Of a stretch of 41,305 nt of DNA, positions 15,824 to 26,297 are shown piece by piece. The notes below the pieces were generated by a model. It had not been told where the DNA came from and searched no databases. It saw nothing but the letters and a program-made list of their open reading frames with translations. Position 1 is the first letter of the stretch, and each line of letters opens with the position of its first letter. The position numbers and the translations under genes were made by a program. Source of the DNA: Bacteroidota bacterium (GTDB lineage: Bacteria; Bacteroidota; Bacteroidia; Cytophagales; Cyclobacteriaceae); the NCBI GenBank assembly GCA_022571715.1, contig JACZXH010000029.1, positions 1-41,305 on the forward strand. The letters run 5' to 3'.

Positions 15824-17113
15824 TTATAACGTCATTGAAAGGATATCATTGCCAATATCTTTTCGATACTGCATTCCTTTCCAGGTTATATTTTCGAGGC
15901 TCATATAAGCTTTTTCCTGTGCAGCAGCCACATCCGGACCACGCCCTGTGACGGCCAGAACACGGCCACCATTAGTTTGAATGGCGCCATCTTCATTTAC
16001 CGTACCAGCATGAAATACAAGTCCTTCAATAGTATTGTCCAGGCCAGTAATGTGATGCCCCTTATCATAACTACCAGGGTATCCTTCTGAAGCAAGCACT
16101 ACTGTAACTGCCGCTTCTGTATCAAATTCAACATTGATAGTAGAAAGTGTTCCATTGGCAGTGGCAACGAGCAGTTCGACAAAGTCAGTCTTTATCCTGG
16201 GTAATACAGCCTGTGATTCGGGATCGCCCATTCTTACATTGTATTCGATTACATACGGATCGCCTTTTACACTCATCAATCCTATAAAAATAAATCCTAT
16301 ATAAGGAATGTTTTCCTTTTGTAAACCCTCAATAGTTGGTTTAATAATGCGATTTTCTACTTTTTCCATAAATACTGCGTCAACGAAAGGTACTGGAGTT
16401 ACAGCACCCATTCCGCCTGTATTAGGGCCTGTATCACCGTCTCCTATCCGTTTATAGTCTTTGGCTTCAGGCAACAAAATGTAACTTTTGCCATCTGTAA
16501 GTACAAAAATCGAAACCTCAATACCTTCCAGGTAATCCTCGACAAGCACTTTACTGCTTGCAGCTCCAAATTTTTTACCAAGAAGCATTTCTTGCATAGC
16601 TTCATTTGCCTTCTTATGGCTGGGGGCAATTATCACTCCTTTACCAGCAGCAAGCCCGTCAGCTTTCAATACAACCGGGGGTGTTTTGGTGCTGATATAT
16701 GCCAGGCCCTCTTCAAGTTCGGAGGCAGTAAATGTCTTCGACCGTGCGGTTGGGATATCAAATTTCTCCATAAATTTTTTAGAAAAATCTTTTGATCCTT
16801 CCAGCATAGATCCGGCTTTCCCAGGGCCTACTATAAGAAGATCCTCTGCCAGGTCACTTCCTTCCAGTAGAAAATTTCTCAGCCCGTTTACAAGGGGGTC
16901 TTCAGGACCCACCACTACAAGAGAAATGTTTTTTTCTCTAATTAATCCGGCGATTGCATTAAATTCAGATACGCTGACGGCAACATTGGTTGCTATTGAA
17001 GCTGTGCCGGCATTACCCGGGGCTACATACAGGTTTTCACAATGATTGCTTTGAAGGATTTTCCAGGCCAGCGTATGTTCTCGTCCGCCGGATCCGATAA
17101 CCAAAATATTCAT
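15824..17113 (-). CDS. purD: Phosphoribosylamine-glycine ligase
   Basis: This 429-residue ATP-grasp enzyme joins glycine to 5-phosphoribosylamine in the second step of purine synthesis. It begins MNILVIGSGGREHTLAWKI, the PurD N-terminal signature, and contains the ATP-grasp motifs VLKADGLAAGKGVI and DTGPNTGGMGAVTPVPF, plus EYNVRMGDPESQ for magnesium and phosphate binding. I prefer the ATG at 17113 over a TTG two codons upstream. Length is normal. It stands alone between recQ and ricT on the same strand, 113 bases from recQ, so it probably has its own promoter. Confidence 0.96.
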   Translation of the reverse strand: MNILVIGSGGREHTLAWKILQSNHCENLYVAPGNAGTASIATNVAVSVSEFNAIAGLIREKNISLVVVGPEDPLVNGLRNFLLEGSDLAEDLLIVGPGKAGSMLEGSKDFSKKFMEKFDIPTARSKTFTASELEEGLAYISTKTPPVVLKADGLAAGKGVIIAPSHKKANEAMQEMLLGKKFGAASSKVLVEDYLEGIEVSIFVLTDGKSYILLPEAKDYKRIGDGDTGPNTGGMGAVTPVPFVDAVFMEKVENRIIKPTIEGLQKENIPYIGFIFIGLMSVKGDPYVIEYNVRMGDPESQAVLPRIKTDFVELLVATANGTLSTINVEFDTEAAVTVVLASEGYPGSYDKGHHITGLDNTIEGLVFHAGTVNEDGAIQTNGGRVLAVTGRGPDVAAAQEKAYMSLENITWKGMQYRKDIGNDILSMTL

Positions 17114-17226
17114 TTTCAAAATTTAATACGCCGTAATATGTCGTAAAGTTGCGAAATAATCTATGAAAATAAATAATCGGAATATTGTATTTTAATTCAC
17201 CATAGCGGAGGCAAATTTTCGGTATA

Positions 17227-19407
17227 TCAGTGTGCGTATTCGCAAAGGAATTTGATCCGTATTAACCTGATTTCTTCTTCCGTATAGTCCATATTATCTT
17301 CATCTTCCAGTGCCACCTTAATACTGTCGGTTTCAACATTCAGAAAGTAATCATAAAGGTCTTCCTGCCGTTCTTCATCAATTACCTGGTCAATGTAGTA
17401 GTTCAGGTTAAGCTTGGTGCCTGACGATATGATGCTTTCAATTTCTTCTAAAAGGTCATCCATTGAAAGTTTTTTGGCATCAGCGATCTCTTCAAGATCC
17501 ATCATCTTATCGATTTGCTGAATGATGAATACTTTATTCCGGGATTTGTTTATCGCTGATTTGATCCTTACGTCAGTTACCGTAATAATATCGTTATCTT
17601 CAACATACAATTCGATGGTATTTACAAATTCTTCACCAAACTTGGCAGCTTTACCTTTGCCTACACCTATTACTTCTTCGAGTTCCTGAATGGTTGTAGG
17701 GTAGGTAGTAGCCATTTCTTCAAGAGAAGGATCCTGAAATATAACGTATGGAGGCAATCCTTTTACTTTTGCAATTTGTTTGCGCAGTTTTTTCAGCATC
17801 TCAAATAGAGTTTCGTCGTAAGCCTTTCCTACCATGACCTCTTTTTCAGATTCTTCTTCACCTAAATCAGAGAAGTCGTGATCTTTGGTAAGTTGTATGT
17901 TAAATGGTTCACGTATGAACGAATCACCCTTTTCAGTTACTTTGAGTACTCCGATATAGTCAATGTCTTTTTCGAGGAATTCCATGAGGAGTGACTGCCG
18001 AATGACAGATTTCCAGAACTCTTCCGTATCCTCTGACCCTTTGCCGAATACGTCCAATTTATCATGCTCGTAGCTTTTAACATATTGATTTTCTGAGCCT
18101 CTGATTACTTTTACCAGATGTGCCATTCCGAATCTTTCACCGGTTAGCACGGCTGTTTGTATGACAAGCTCCACAAATTCCTTACCATCGAATTTTTCTC
18201 TTGGCCTTACGCAGTTATCGCAAAATCCGCAATCTTTTTCGAACGATTCACCAAAATAATGCAGCAACTGACGTACACGACATACTGAAGATTCCGCATA
18301 GGATGCCATTTCATTTAGTAGAACACGGGCGTTCTCACGCTCGGTTACAGACTTGTCTTTATGGAATTTTTCAAGTTTGAGGATGTCATTATGACTGTAA
18401 AACATAATGCAGTTACCCTCAAGTCCATCCCGGCCAACTCGTCCTGTTTCCTGATAGTACCCCTCCAGCGATTTTGGAACATCATAATGAATTACGAATC
18501 TAACGTCAGGCTTATCAATACCCATCCCGAATGCTATGGTTGCTACAATTACATCCACTTCTTCATTAAGGAAGTCATCTTGATTTTTGATGCGTACAGC
18601 AGCTTCCAGGCCGGCATGATAAGGCGCCGTTTTGATATCATTTACATTCAGCAGGTTGGCGATCTCTTCTACTTTTTTTCTGCTCAGGCAATAAATGATC
18701 CCGGATTTATTTTTATGTTCCTTGATATACTTTATCAGTTGCTTTTTGGCGTGTTGCTTAGGTCTTACTTCGTAGTAAAGATTTTTTCTATAAAATGATA
18801 GTTTGAATGTTTCGGCATCATTCATGTCGAGGTTTTTCAGAATATCAAGCTGGACCTTGGGAGTTGCAGTAGCGGTGAGAGCAATAATGGGCAATTCATT
18901 ATCAAGCTGACTCAGAATATCCCTGATCCTCCGGTATTCAGGCCTGAAATCATGGCCCCATTCTGAGATGCAGTGGGCTTCATCCACGGCTACAAATGAA
19001 ATGTTGGCCTTTTTCAAAAAAGTTACATTGTCTTCTTTGGTGAGTGACTCCGGGGCTACATATAGGAGTTTTGTATGACCCTCAAGTGTATCTTTTTTTA
19101 CCCGGTTTATTTCGGCCTTGGAGAGAGTGGAGTTCAGAAAACGGGCATTGATGCCGAAGGCTACCAATTGATCCACCTGGTTTTTCATCAGAGCTATAAG
19201 CGGAGATATAATAATAGCTGTACCATTCTGAATAATGGCAGGTAACTGATAACATAATGATTTTCCCGCACCTGTTGGCATGATTACAAATGAATCACGA
19301 CCTGCCATTAAATTGTTAATAACTGCTTCTTGTCGTCCACGAAACCGGTCATAACCGAAAACATCTTTCAGGGTCTTCTTGAGGCTTTCTTCCTTCACTG
19401 CAATCAT
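17227..19407 (-). CDS. recQ: ATP-dependent DNA helicase RecQ
   Basis: The protein (726 residues) has all RecQ parts in order: Walker A PTGAGKSL (44-51), the DEAH box (142-145), motif VI QETGRVGRDG, a zinc-binding cluster (CRVRQLLHYF with CGFCDNC), a winged-helix RQC region and an HRDC domain around LRKQIAKVKGLPPYVIFQD. About 120 further residues follow the HRDC domain, with an acidic end (VALEDEDNMDYTEEE), as in the long Bacteroidota RecQ proteins that carry a C-terminal HTH-like domain. E. coli RecQ is about 610 residues. RecQ unwinds 3'-5' in recombination and fork repair. It is divergent from the mannose-1-phosphate guanylyltransferase gene. Confidence 0.95.
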   Translation of the reverse strand: MIAVKEESLKKTLKDVFGYDRFRGRQEAVINNLMAGRDSFVIMPTGAGKSLCYQLPAIIQNGTAIIISPLIALMKNQVDQLVAFGINARFLNSTLSKAEINRVKKDTLEGHTKLLYVAPESLTKEDNVTFLKKANISFVAVDEAHCISEWGHDFRPEYRRIRDILSQLDNELPIIALTATATPKVQLDILKNLDMNDAETFKLSFYRKNLYYEVRPKQHAKKQLIKYIKEHKNKSGIIYCLSRKKVEEIANLLNVNDIKTAPYHAGLEAAVRIKNQDDFLNEEVDVIVATIAFGMGIDKPDVRFVIHYDVPKSLEGYYQETGRVGRDGLEGNCIMFYSHNDILKLEKFHKDKSVTERENARVLLNEMASYAESSVCRVRQLLHYFGESFEKDCGFCDNCVRPREKFDGKEFVELVIQTAVLTGERFGMAHLVKVIRGSENQYVKSYEHDKLDVFGKGSEDTEEFWKSVIRQSLLMEFLEKDIDYIGVLKVTEKGDSFIREPFNIQLTKDHDFSDLGEEESEKEVMVGKAYDETLFEMLKKLRKQIAKVKGLPPYVIFQDPSLEEMATTYPTTIQELEEVIGVGKGKAAKFGEEFVNTIELYVEDNDIITVTDVRIKSAINKSRNKVFIIQQIDKMMDLEEIADAKKLSMDDLLEEIESIISSGTKLNLNYYIDQVIDEERQEDLYDYFLNVETDSIKVALEDEDNMDYTEEEIRLIRIKFLCEYAH

Positions 19408-19614
19408 ATTTCTCCTTTATTGGTTGTTTCCTTAATTTACTTTATTTGTAAATTCCAAACACAAATTTTTTCGTGTACCAAATGAAATTAGTAATAATAA
19501 ATTTAAAAAGTTAATTTATAGTTAATTCCTTTGAACATACAAACGTGCATAAGGATGGATTTTTTTATAATCTGTGTAAACAAAAACGAAAACTAAGTAA
19601 AGTACAATTTTAAT

Positions 19615-20688
19615 ATGTATAAAAATAATTATCTCATCATAATGGCTGGGGGTGTGGGGAGCCGATTCTGGCCTTACAGCCGCGAAAGACATCCGAAACA
19701 ATTTAAGGATATTCTCGGAACAGGTAAAACTCTTTTACAACAAACAGTTGACCGCTTTAAAAATTTGGTTCCTGTAAAGAATATCTTTATCGTGACAAAC
19801 AAAATATACAACGATCTGGTTCAGGAACAATTGCCTGAATTAAATAATTATCAGATATTGCTTGAGCCCAGAATGCGTAACACAGCGCCTTGTATTGTAT
19901 ATGCATGTTATAAAATTAGAGTGAAAAATCCGGATGCCAGGGTCGTAGTAACTCCTTCGGATCATGCAATTTCAGATAACCGGGAATTTAACAACATCAT
20001 CAAAAGATCACTTGCAGAAGTATCGGGCAAAGATAAGTTAGTAACAATTGGTATTTCACCTTCCAGGCCAGAAACAGGCTACGGTTATATTCAGTTTATC
20101 AAATCCCGGGGATTATTTAAACGCGTTAAAACATTTACCGAGAAACCGGCATTGGATCTGGCAAAGAAATTCATCGATAGTGGTGAATTTGTGTGGAATG
20201 CCGGAATTTTTGTCTGGAGTGTATCAGCTATCAGGAAGGCAATAAAAAAACATTTGCCCGACATGGATGAGATTTTCGAAGAAGCCAAATCCGCATTTTA
20301 CACAACATCCGAGCAGGATGCAATTGAAAAGGCTTATTCGCATTGCCGTAACATATCCATTGATTACGGTATTATGGAAAAAGCAGAGAATGTGTATGTG
20401 GCACTGGGTTCATTTGGGTGGTCGGATCTGGGTTCATGGAATTCGTTATATGATATTTCTGAAAAAGATAAAGAAGAAAATGTAGTAGATGCAAATGCCT
20501 TGATGTATGACAGCACAAAATGTATTGTTAAAGGTCCTGAAGATAAGTTGATTGTGATTGAGGGACTTGAAGGTTACCTGGTAGCAGAATACGGAAATGC
20601 GATTATAATCTGTAAAAAAGATCACGAGAAACAATTCAGAAAGTACATCAAGGATGTGAAAAATAAAAAAGGACAAGAATTTCTCTAA
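19615..20688 (+). CDS. manC: Mannose-1-phosphate guanylyltransferase
   Basis: The protein (357 residues) makes GDP-mannose from mannose-1-phosphate and GTP. The N-terminus has the pyrophosphorylase signature AGGVGSRFWPYSRERHPKQF (11-30), followed by TPSDH (113-117), RPETGYGYI (151-159), the sugar-phosphate motif FTEKP (174-178) and NAGIFVW. It is the single-domain type without the isomerase part, as is common in Bacteroidota. GDP-mannose feeds polysaccharide and glycoprotein synthesis, but no glycan genes are next to it. It is divergent from recQ with a 207-base gap and convergent with rlmB, with only 27 bases between the stops. Confidence 0.92.
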   Translation: MYKNNYLIIMAGGVGSRFWPYSRERHPKQFKDILGTGKTLLQQTVDRFKNLVPVKNIFIVTNKIYNDLVQEQLPELNNYQILLEPRMRNTAPCIVYACYKIRVKNPDARVVVTPSDHAISDNREFNNIIKRSLAEVSGKDKLVTIGISPSRPETGYGYIQFIKSRGLFKRVKTFTEKPALDLAKKFIDSGEFVWNAGIFVWSVSAIRKAIKKHLPDMDEIFEEAKSAFYTTSEQDAIEKAYSHCRNISIDYGIMEKAENVYVALGSFGWSDLGSWNSLYDISEKDKEENVVDANALMYDSTKCIVKGPEDKLIVIEGLEGYLVAEYGNAIIICKKDHEKQFRKYIKDVKNKKGQEFL

Positions 20689-20715
20689 ACCAGACTCATA
20701 ACCCTGAATAAGTAT

Positions 20716-21471
20716 CTATTTCAAACTTCTTTGCCTCAGCGCTTCGTAAACAACGATCCCGGCAGCCACAGATACATTGAGCGATTTAATTTTTCCGTTT
20801 ACAGGTATCATCCCTCTGACATCAGATAATTTCAGGCATTCTGGTGATATTCCATTTTCTTCAGCACCAAGTATGATGGCAAGGGGTCTGTCAAGATCGA
20901 TTTCATGAATAGGTTTGACGGATTTTTCTGTACACGCCAGTACAAAGAGTCCGTTTTCTTTCAAATACGTAATCACTGTTTTAAGGTTCGTATGCCGGCA
21001 AACAGGTATATGGTGTAGTGCACCTGCCGACGTTTTTACGGCATCACCTGTAATCATGGCGCTTCCTTTCGATGCGATGACGATCGCGTGCATCCCGGCA
21101 CACTCGGCTGTTCGTGCAATCGCACCGAAATTCCGAACATCCGTAATCCTGTCAAGAACGAGTATAAAAGGCGCCTGGCCTGACTCGTAAGCTGTGGTAA
21201 TGATATGATCTATGGACGCATAGGTGATTGCTGAAATAAAACCGATGAATCCCTGATGGTTTTTTCTGGTTATCCGGTTTAATTTTTGTACAGGAACGAG
21301 CGAAAAAGGTATTCCCGCTTTTTGTATTATCGTAAGCGCGTCACGGGCTAGGTCATTCTGCAGGTTTCTTTGTATGAATATGTTTTCAAACTCTTTTCCG
21401 GCACGGATGGCTTCAATGATTGCACGTGTACCAAAAAGATAATCAGTGGATGAGGGTCCTATGTGGTTCAT
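20716..21471 (-). CDS. rlmB: 23S rRNA (guanosine-2'-O-)-methyltransferase RlmB-like
   Basis: This 251-residue SpoU-family methyltransferase has the N-terminal substrate-binding domain (DYLFGTRAIIEAIRAGKEFE) and the three knotted-fold motifs: LDRITDVRNFGAIARTAE, AIILGAEENGIS and PVNGKIKSLNVSVAAGIVVY. RlmB methylates G2251 in 23S rRNA; the exact site for this homologue is inferred. Its start overlaps the stop of the GWxTD gene by four bases (ATGA), so the two are translationally coupled. Length matches the family. Confidence 0.9.
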   Translation of the reverse strand: MNHIGPSSTDYLFGTRAIIEAIRAGKEFENIFIQRNLQNDLARDALTIIQKAGIPFSLVPVQKLNRITRKNHQGFIGFISAITYASIDHIITTAYESGQAPFILVLDRITDVRNFGAIARTAECAGMHAIVIASKGSAMITGDAVKTSAGALHHIPVCRHTNLKTVITYLKENGLFVLACTEKSVKPIHEIDLDRPLAIILGAEENGISPECLKLSDVRGMIPVNGKIKSLNVSVAAGIVVYEALRQRSLK

Positions 21472-22709
21472 AATTCCATCTGCCCTTTACGCCAGAGATC
21501 TATCGCTTTGTACCATATCTGCTGATAACTTTTTTTTCTGAGTAACACGTAATGATCATTGGTAAATATACTTCTGGACTTGGCAAAAGTGAAATTAATC
21601 CGGGGCAGCTGATTTGTACGCGCATAAATCCATTCTTCCCTGTCGCCGTCTTTAAGCACCTCATCGGGAGGCCCGTAAATCACAAAGATCATTCCTTTAT
21701 CGGTTTTCCATCCTTGTTTGTAGCTGGTAAATAGTTCATTAGCCAGTTTTATTCTCAGGTAATATTCACGAATAATACGTTTTGCCCGGTCGGCAGATTT
21801 GGTAATCTCTATCCAGTACTTATCAAAAGCCAATTTCTGATTTTTGGCGGATGTAAGCTTGTCCATTTCCGACCTTGTGGTAAAATATGTGAGGGACGCA
21901 ATGAGTTCATCGTAAGAAGCTGATCTGGGGAAATATTTACCCTCAACCCGAAAGGCCAGACCATTTACGCCGGTTGTATCATACTGGGCAAAATAAAGCC
22001 CTTTTTTTGATAAGTTCAGCGTATCGCCACGTGAGCGAATGGTAAATGTCGAGTCGATCTCAATAGATTTTATAATTGATTTATTTGAGGAACTGAACGG
22101 GGGATCTGCGATTGTAAAATCACTGGTATAACGAAATACATATATTACCGAATCGTTTGTTTTAAGATTTACAAGTTCAAAATCTTCATTTTCCCTGGTA
22201 TAATTCCTGAAAAAAGGAAGACGCGTGCCAATCACCTCCAAAATAATACCGCTGTTGGTGTATTTAGCCTCCGGATCAACCAAAATATCAAAATAAAAGT
22301 CATTGCCAGATACTTTATTCGATATTTTGATAATCAGTATTTTTTTTATTTCCGGATTCATGAGATCGAAATTCAGATAATGCGAATTACCCTGGTTACT
22401 GATCCAGTGATTATTAAGCTTTATTGTATCATTGGACATTACGATATTTTGCGAATAATTATTGATAAACCCATAAGTTGTAATAAGGTCTTCGATTCTT
22501 GTACGATCATGATTGATTGTTAATTTCAAGAATAGAAGGGTTTTCCCCTGAAAATTAACGACTTTGTGCACAATTCTGATTTCAGCATCTAAATCATAAT
22601 AGTGTTTCAGATTTTTGCTGTAAAACTCTCCCTGGGAATATGCATGGGGTACAGTTGCGAAAAGCAGTATAAACCAAAGCCTGTAAAAAGAATGAATATA
22701 AATTTGCAT
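21468..22709 (-). CDS. GWxTD-domain exported protein
   Basis: The ATG at 22709 gives a signal peptide (MQIYIHSFYRLWFILLFATV, cut near YSQ). A longer frame starting at 22745 has a charged N-terminus and no RBS support. The C-terminal third holds the family motif GWKTDKGMIFVIYGPPDEV (residues from 333), with Gly-Trp and Thr-Asp conserved. The N-terminal part is beta-rich and of unknown fold. GWxTD proteins are widespread in Bacteroidota, exported, and of unknown function. The 4-base overlap with rlmB, and a SAM methyltransferase gene divergent on the other side, is a layout I recall from related genomes. Length (413 residues) fits the family. Confidence 0.85.
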   Translation of the reverse strand: MQIYIHSFYRLWFILLFATVPHAYSQGEFYSKNLKHYYDLDAEIRIVHKVVNFQGKTLLFLKLTINHDRTRIEDLITTYGFINNYSQNIVMSNDTIKLNNHWISNQGNSHYLNFDLMNPEIKKILIIKISNKVSGNDFYFDILVDPEAKYTNSGIILEVIGTRLPFFRNYTRENEDFELVNLKTNDSVIYVFRYTSDFTIADPPFSSSNKSIIKSIEIDSTFTIRSRGDTLNLSKKGLYFAQYDTTGVNGLAFRVEGKYFPRSASYDELIASLTYFTTRSEMDKLTSAKNQKLAFDKYWIEITKSADRAKRIIREYYLRIKLANELFTSYKQGWKTDKGMIFVIYGPPDEVLKDGDREEWIYARTNQLPRINFTFAKSRSIFTNDHYVLLRKKSYQQIWYKAIDLWRKGQMEL

Positions 22710-22767
22710 TATGGGTTTTTCGATTTTAATAATAATAACTCCCAATCAAATTTCTTAATTAATACGT

Positions 22768-22775
22768 TAATTTTG
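22768..22775 (+). promoter_or_regulatory. Candidate -7 box TAATTTTG
   Basis: TAATTTTG fits TAnnTTTG and lies 32 bases upstream of the methyltransferase start codon in the divergent gap. No -33 box at the right spacing was found, so support is weak. Confidence 0.28.
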
Positions 22776-22807
22776 CCTCACTTTTTTGCCTTTTACCATT
22801 AATTGCA

Positions 22808-23584
22808 ATGCCGATATATACAACGGAGATAGCTTCTGATAAAATATCATCGGATAATCCTATTCATCAAAGACTGCTGAAAGCATATTTTTTGGCGCAA
22901 CCCTACATAAACGGCAGGTTACTTGAAGTAGGTTGTGGAGAGGGACGTGGAGTGGAGTTATTGGCTCCCAGGGTAACAGAGTATGTGGCGATTGATAAGA
23001 TCGGAAATATCATAAAATTGCTTAGAAGGAAGCATCCAGATATTGAGTTTATTCAATCCCGTGTACCTCCTTTTGATGACATCCCTACTGCTCAGTTCGA
23101 CACGGTAATAAGCTTTCAGGTAATCGAGCATATAAAAAACGACCGTTTGTTTCTTGAGGAAATATATCGTGTGCTTCGACCTGGCGGAGTTGCTTTGCTG
23201 ACAACACCGAATAGGGATAAAACACTTACCAGAAATCCATGGCATGAGCGTGAATATGTTGCAACAGAACTGCAGCAGCTTGCAGGGGGGATTTTTGACA
23301 AAGTGGATATAAAAGGAATCGCAGGGAACGAAAAGATTATGGAATACTATTATAAAAATAAGGAATATGTGGACCGAATTACACGGTTTGATATTCTTAA
23401 TTTGCAATACCGGTTGCCTGCATTTTTGCTGCGCATACCTTACGATATCATGAACAGGCTAAACCGTAATAAACTCGAAAAAGACACAAATGAGCTGGTG
23501 GCTTCTATTACCCACGAAGACTACCAGGTGACCGACGATGCAGATTCGGGGTTGGATTTGTTTGTCATCCTGAGAAAATCATAA
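22808..23584 (+). CDS. Class I SAM-dependent methyltransferase
   Basis: The protein (258 residues) is a Methyltransf_11/25-type enzyme. Motif I is LLEVGCGEGRG (38-48), the acidic residue after the second strand is in YVAIDKIG, motif II is FDTVISFQVIEHI and motif III is LRPGGVALLTTPNRD. The C-terminal portion (about 80 residues) is an insert of unknown fold typical of small-molecule methyltransferases. The acceptor substrate cannot be told. It is divergent from the GWxTD gene with a 98-base gap and convergent with a secreted hydrolase. Confidence 0.86.
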   Translation: MPIYTTEIASDKISSDNPIHQRLLKAYFLAQPYINGRLLEVGCGEGRGVELLAPRVTEYVAIDKIGNIIKLLRRKHPDIEFIQSRVPPFDDIPTAQFDTVISFQVIEHIKNDRLFLEEIYRVLRPGGVALLTTPNRDKTLTRNPWHEREYVATELQQLAGGIFDKVDIKGIAGNEKIMEYYYKNKEYVDRITRFDILNLQYRLPAFLLRIPYDIMNRLNRNKLEKDTNELVASITHEDYQVTDDADSGLDLFVILRKS

Positions 23585-23585
23585 C

Positions 23586-23602
23586 CGGTTTATTTTAAAC
23601 CG
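23586..23602. terminator. Weak hairpin, possible bidirectional terminator
   Basis: CGGTTTA (23586-23592) and TAAACCG (23596-23602) form a 7-base stem with a 3-base loop, starting two bases past the methyltransferase stop and facing the convergent hydrolase gene. It has no clear U-tract, so it is only a candidate. Confidence 0.3.
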
Positions 23603-23753
23603 TATCAGTCCCTCCAAAATAAGACAATTCACTCTTCCAACGAGCTATTCTTTTTGCTTCAAAATATTACCTGTTTTAATAGCTACCACCGTAGTTTCTT
23701 CCAGAAGTTGGGCCCACCTTATTTCCAACTCTAAAATTTGCGTCTGAGGGGTT

Positions 23754-25652
23754 CTAATCTACTTTTTTCTGTACAACAGGTAACCTTATTTGTGATGGAT
23801 AAGAAGCAGAGTGGTACACCTTATTATGGGCTATTACACTTTCCGTTTCATCATAATTGTTACCACCGGTATTAAGATTGCGCTCAAACCTCGGGAAATT
23901 GCTGCTTGAAACCTCTATCCGGATGCGGTGACCTTTTTCGAAATAATTACTGGTGGACATCGGGCTTAACTCCAGTTTGTACACTTTGCCTTCTTCCATA
24001 AACACTTCTTTATCGTATCCATTCCGATAACGTGCCCGCAGGATGGTTTCATCCAGGTTGTAGGCCCTGCCATCAGGATATACATCAATCAGTTTGATAG
24101 TGAAATCGGTATCTTTTGCATCAGATCCGACATATAATGTGGTTTCAATGAAACCGCTGACTTCTACGCCGGTTTTAAGAGGCTCAGAACTATAAACGAG
24201 AATATCATCCCTTGTTTCCATCTCTTGCTGATCGAATGCGCCACCATCTATCGCACCGCCTGTGCAACATACGTTGCCTCCGTGAGAAGTTACCGGATTC
24301 ATCGGATCGTATGTAAAGCTGTCAGGAGTATTTTTTTTACCGGGCTTTTTCATGAGCAGCAACCCATCGCCATTTAAACTGTTGGCATGGCCTTCGCCTG
24401 ATAAATACCATGTTGTCATTTTAGCCTCTTTCGGTGGCCATACTTCCGAAGTCTGCCATTTGTTTATACCCATGGTATAATACTGTACACGAGGTGTATT
24501 TTTTGTAAAGTCATTGGCTTCTCCTTTTAACCAGTAGTCAAACCAGCCATATACCAATCCATCATAATCAAGCCGGGCATCTCCTACATTGCGTTCGCCC
24601 ACAATGGTTTGCTCGGTTGCACGGGTGTATCCACAGTGGAGGGTCGGGGCGATAACTAAGTACTGATTGTTGGCTACTTCCTTATCTTCGGTATTCTTTC
24701 TGACATGATTAAATAGGGCCAGATTCGGACTGGTGGAAACATCATACCATGATACAAACCAGTAGCTGGGCACGCCGAAGGGCATATCTTCGTGATATAG
24801 TCCGCCATCGTACCAGGCAGGGTCATTCGGCTTACGCCGGATCATTTTTTCATAAACGCCAATAGTACCATTCACATTTTTTATGATGTCCTGAACGGGC
24901 AGGTGATATAATGCGGTTTTCCAATCTACACGGGGCGCTTCCGAAGCGAGGTCGTAGAACCGTGATATGCGGATCAAATCTTCCTGTGTGGCGCCTTCAG
25001 GTATTCGTGGGCGGAAGGAGTCGTTTTGTACGCTGTACAGCCAGGATGTAAACAACATTTGCTGCGCCCCGCCCCGGTACCAGTTTCCCTGCTCATAATA
25101 CGGCCCTACGTGGCCCACGCCTGCGCCAAAACCCTGCGGTACCATGGCTGCATGCGATGGATGGTCCAGCGCAGCTACAGCCATCTGCCATTCGGCCGTG
25201 GAAGAGCACCCATACGTTCCTATTTTACCGTTTGACCACGGTCGGTCTTTCAACCAGGTAAACATATCGTATCCATCCGTGGTAGGTGTGCCGAGAATGT
25301 CCCAAACCCCTTCTGAAAAGTACCGGCCCCGTTCATTCTGAACAACATAGGCATATCCGCGTTTAACGGCTTCATAGGCACGCTGCATCGTCCGTGTTCT
25401 TGGTTCTCCATCGCCCCAGGAGTTGAAATTATAAGGTGTTCTGGAAAAAATAACAGGCACGGGTTTATCTGTTTTCGGACGATATATATCTGTTGCCAGT
25501 CGTATTCCATCCCGCATTGGTACCATTATTTTTTGCTCGATAACGGCAATTTCTTCCAGCTTATTAAGGATGTCTTCCTGTGCCATCAGGTTGGAATATC
25601 CTGAAGGGAATGCGGTAGTTAGAATACAACAGTAAAATATTTGTTTTTTCAT
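23754..25652 (-). CDS. Secreted X-Pro dipeptidyl-peptidase/CocE-family hydrolase
   Basis: The ATG at 25652 starts a signal peptide ([20 protein letters not shown], cut near LMA/Q). A GTG seven codons upstream is less likely. The 632-residue protein is an S15/CocE-type alpha/beta-hydrolase: [18 protein letters not shown] near the N-terminus, the nucleophile elbow [10 protein letters not shown] (Ser about 150) and a C-terminal jelly-roll domain ([18 protein letters not shown], then [17 protein letters not shown]). Such enzymes cleave X-Pro dipeptides, beta-lactam acyl groups or esters. The nucleophile context GCSS differs slightly from the usual GxSYxG. It stands alone and has no partner genes. 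Being periplasmic or secreted, it probably serves nutrient scavenging. Confidence 0.85.
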   Translation of the reverse strand: MKKQIFYCCILTTAFPSGYSNLMAQEDILNKLEEIAVIEQKIMVPMRDGIRLATDIYRPKTDKPVPVIFSRTPYNFNSWGDGEPRTRTMQRAYEAVKRGYAYVVQNERGRYFSEGVWDILGTPTTDGYDMFTWLKDRPWSNGKIGTYGCSSTAEWQMAVAALDHPSHAAMVPQGFGAGVGHVGPYYEQGNWYRGGAQQMLFTSWLYSVQNDSFRPRIPEGATQEDLIRISRFYDLASEAPRVDWKTALYHLPVQDIIKNVNGTIGVYEKMIRRKPNDPAWYDGGLYHEDMPFGVPSYWFVSWYDVSTSPNLALFNHVRKNTEDKEVANNQYLVIAPTLHCGYTRATEQTIVGERNVGDARLDYDGLVYGWFDYWLKGEANDFTKNTPRVQYYTMGINKWQTSEVWPPKEAKMTTWYLSGEGHANSLNGDGLLLMKKPGKKNTPDSFTYDPMNPVTSHGGNVCCTGGAIDGGAFDQQEMETRDDILVYSSEPLKTGVEVSGFIETTLYVGSDAKDTDFTIKLIDVYPDGRAYNLDETILRARYRNGYDKEVFMEEGKVYKLELSPMSTSNYFEKGHRIRIEVSSSNFPRFERNLNTGGNNYDETESVIAHNKVYHSASYPSQIRLPVVQKKVD

Positions 25653-26297
25653 TGTAAATGATCTTTTATTCACAGCAATACATGTTTAAAATACAGATGC
25701 CACAAGATATAAATATAGTATCGATAAAAAAAATTGATAAACTCTGGCTGTATCGCTGAGTAATAAAAGATTTTTAAGAAAATTGATATTTTAACCTTAT
25801 GAGATTGAAAAGTCGGTTCTTTACTGGAAAACAAGAGCAAACACACTTCAATATGTACATTACCAGGCCATATAAGGAGATTCTGTCTATAAATAAACTT
25901 GCAATTTAGAATAATTGCCCATGCCTGCGTGCCACCGCCAGAGGCTTTTGCCGCCGGAGGCCGGCAGAAATTCCATAAATCCCCTCTTGAGAGGGTAGGC
26001 CTTGCTTCGCCATAACGCCTACCATCGGTCGCTAAAGGCTTGCCGACGGCAAGGCACATAGGCAAGGGTGGGCTTATTAATATTTTTATTAATTTTTCTT
26101 TGAATAAATGACTTTATGGACAGTCTCTAAATAGTAGGATAATAGAGATAAACAAGCACGTGTCGGTTACTACGATTGATCATATTAAAAATTCGTTAGA
26201 TTGGGTGTAGCATTTAGTGGATATTGCTGTAATATAGCCGTTATCCATTATTGATTTATAGTAACAATTACAAACAAATAAATTAGAATATACCTGA
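25653..26297. other. Gene-free region with hairpin repeat
   Basis: Divergent gap between the secreted hydrolase and the FAH-family gene. A GC-rich repeat block (about 25930-26070) described separately lies in its middle; the rest is AT-rich and should hold both promoters, though no clear -7 boxes are seen. No coding frame is convincing on either strand. Confidence 0.6.
25930..26070. repeat. GC-rich palindromic repeat related to 13321-13398
   Basis: The block contains the short hairpin CCCTCTTGAGAGGG (arms CCCTCT and AGAGGG) and closes with a GGGTGGG word (from 26066), the same order as in the 13321 repeat. It also carries internal GC-rich inverted words (GCCTTGC near 26010 and GGCAAGGC near 26050). 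It stands out from AT-rich surroundings and is probably an inserted intergenic repeat. Confidence 0.42.

Noticed and set aside
25670-26065. 131-codon minus-strand frame
   Set aside because: It runs through the GC-rich repeat block and then AT-rich sequence; its composition changes sharply and it has no domain.
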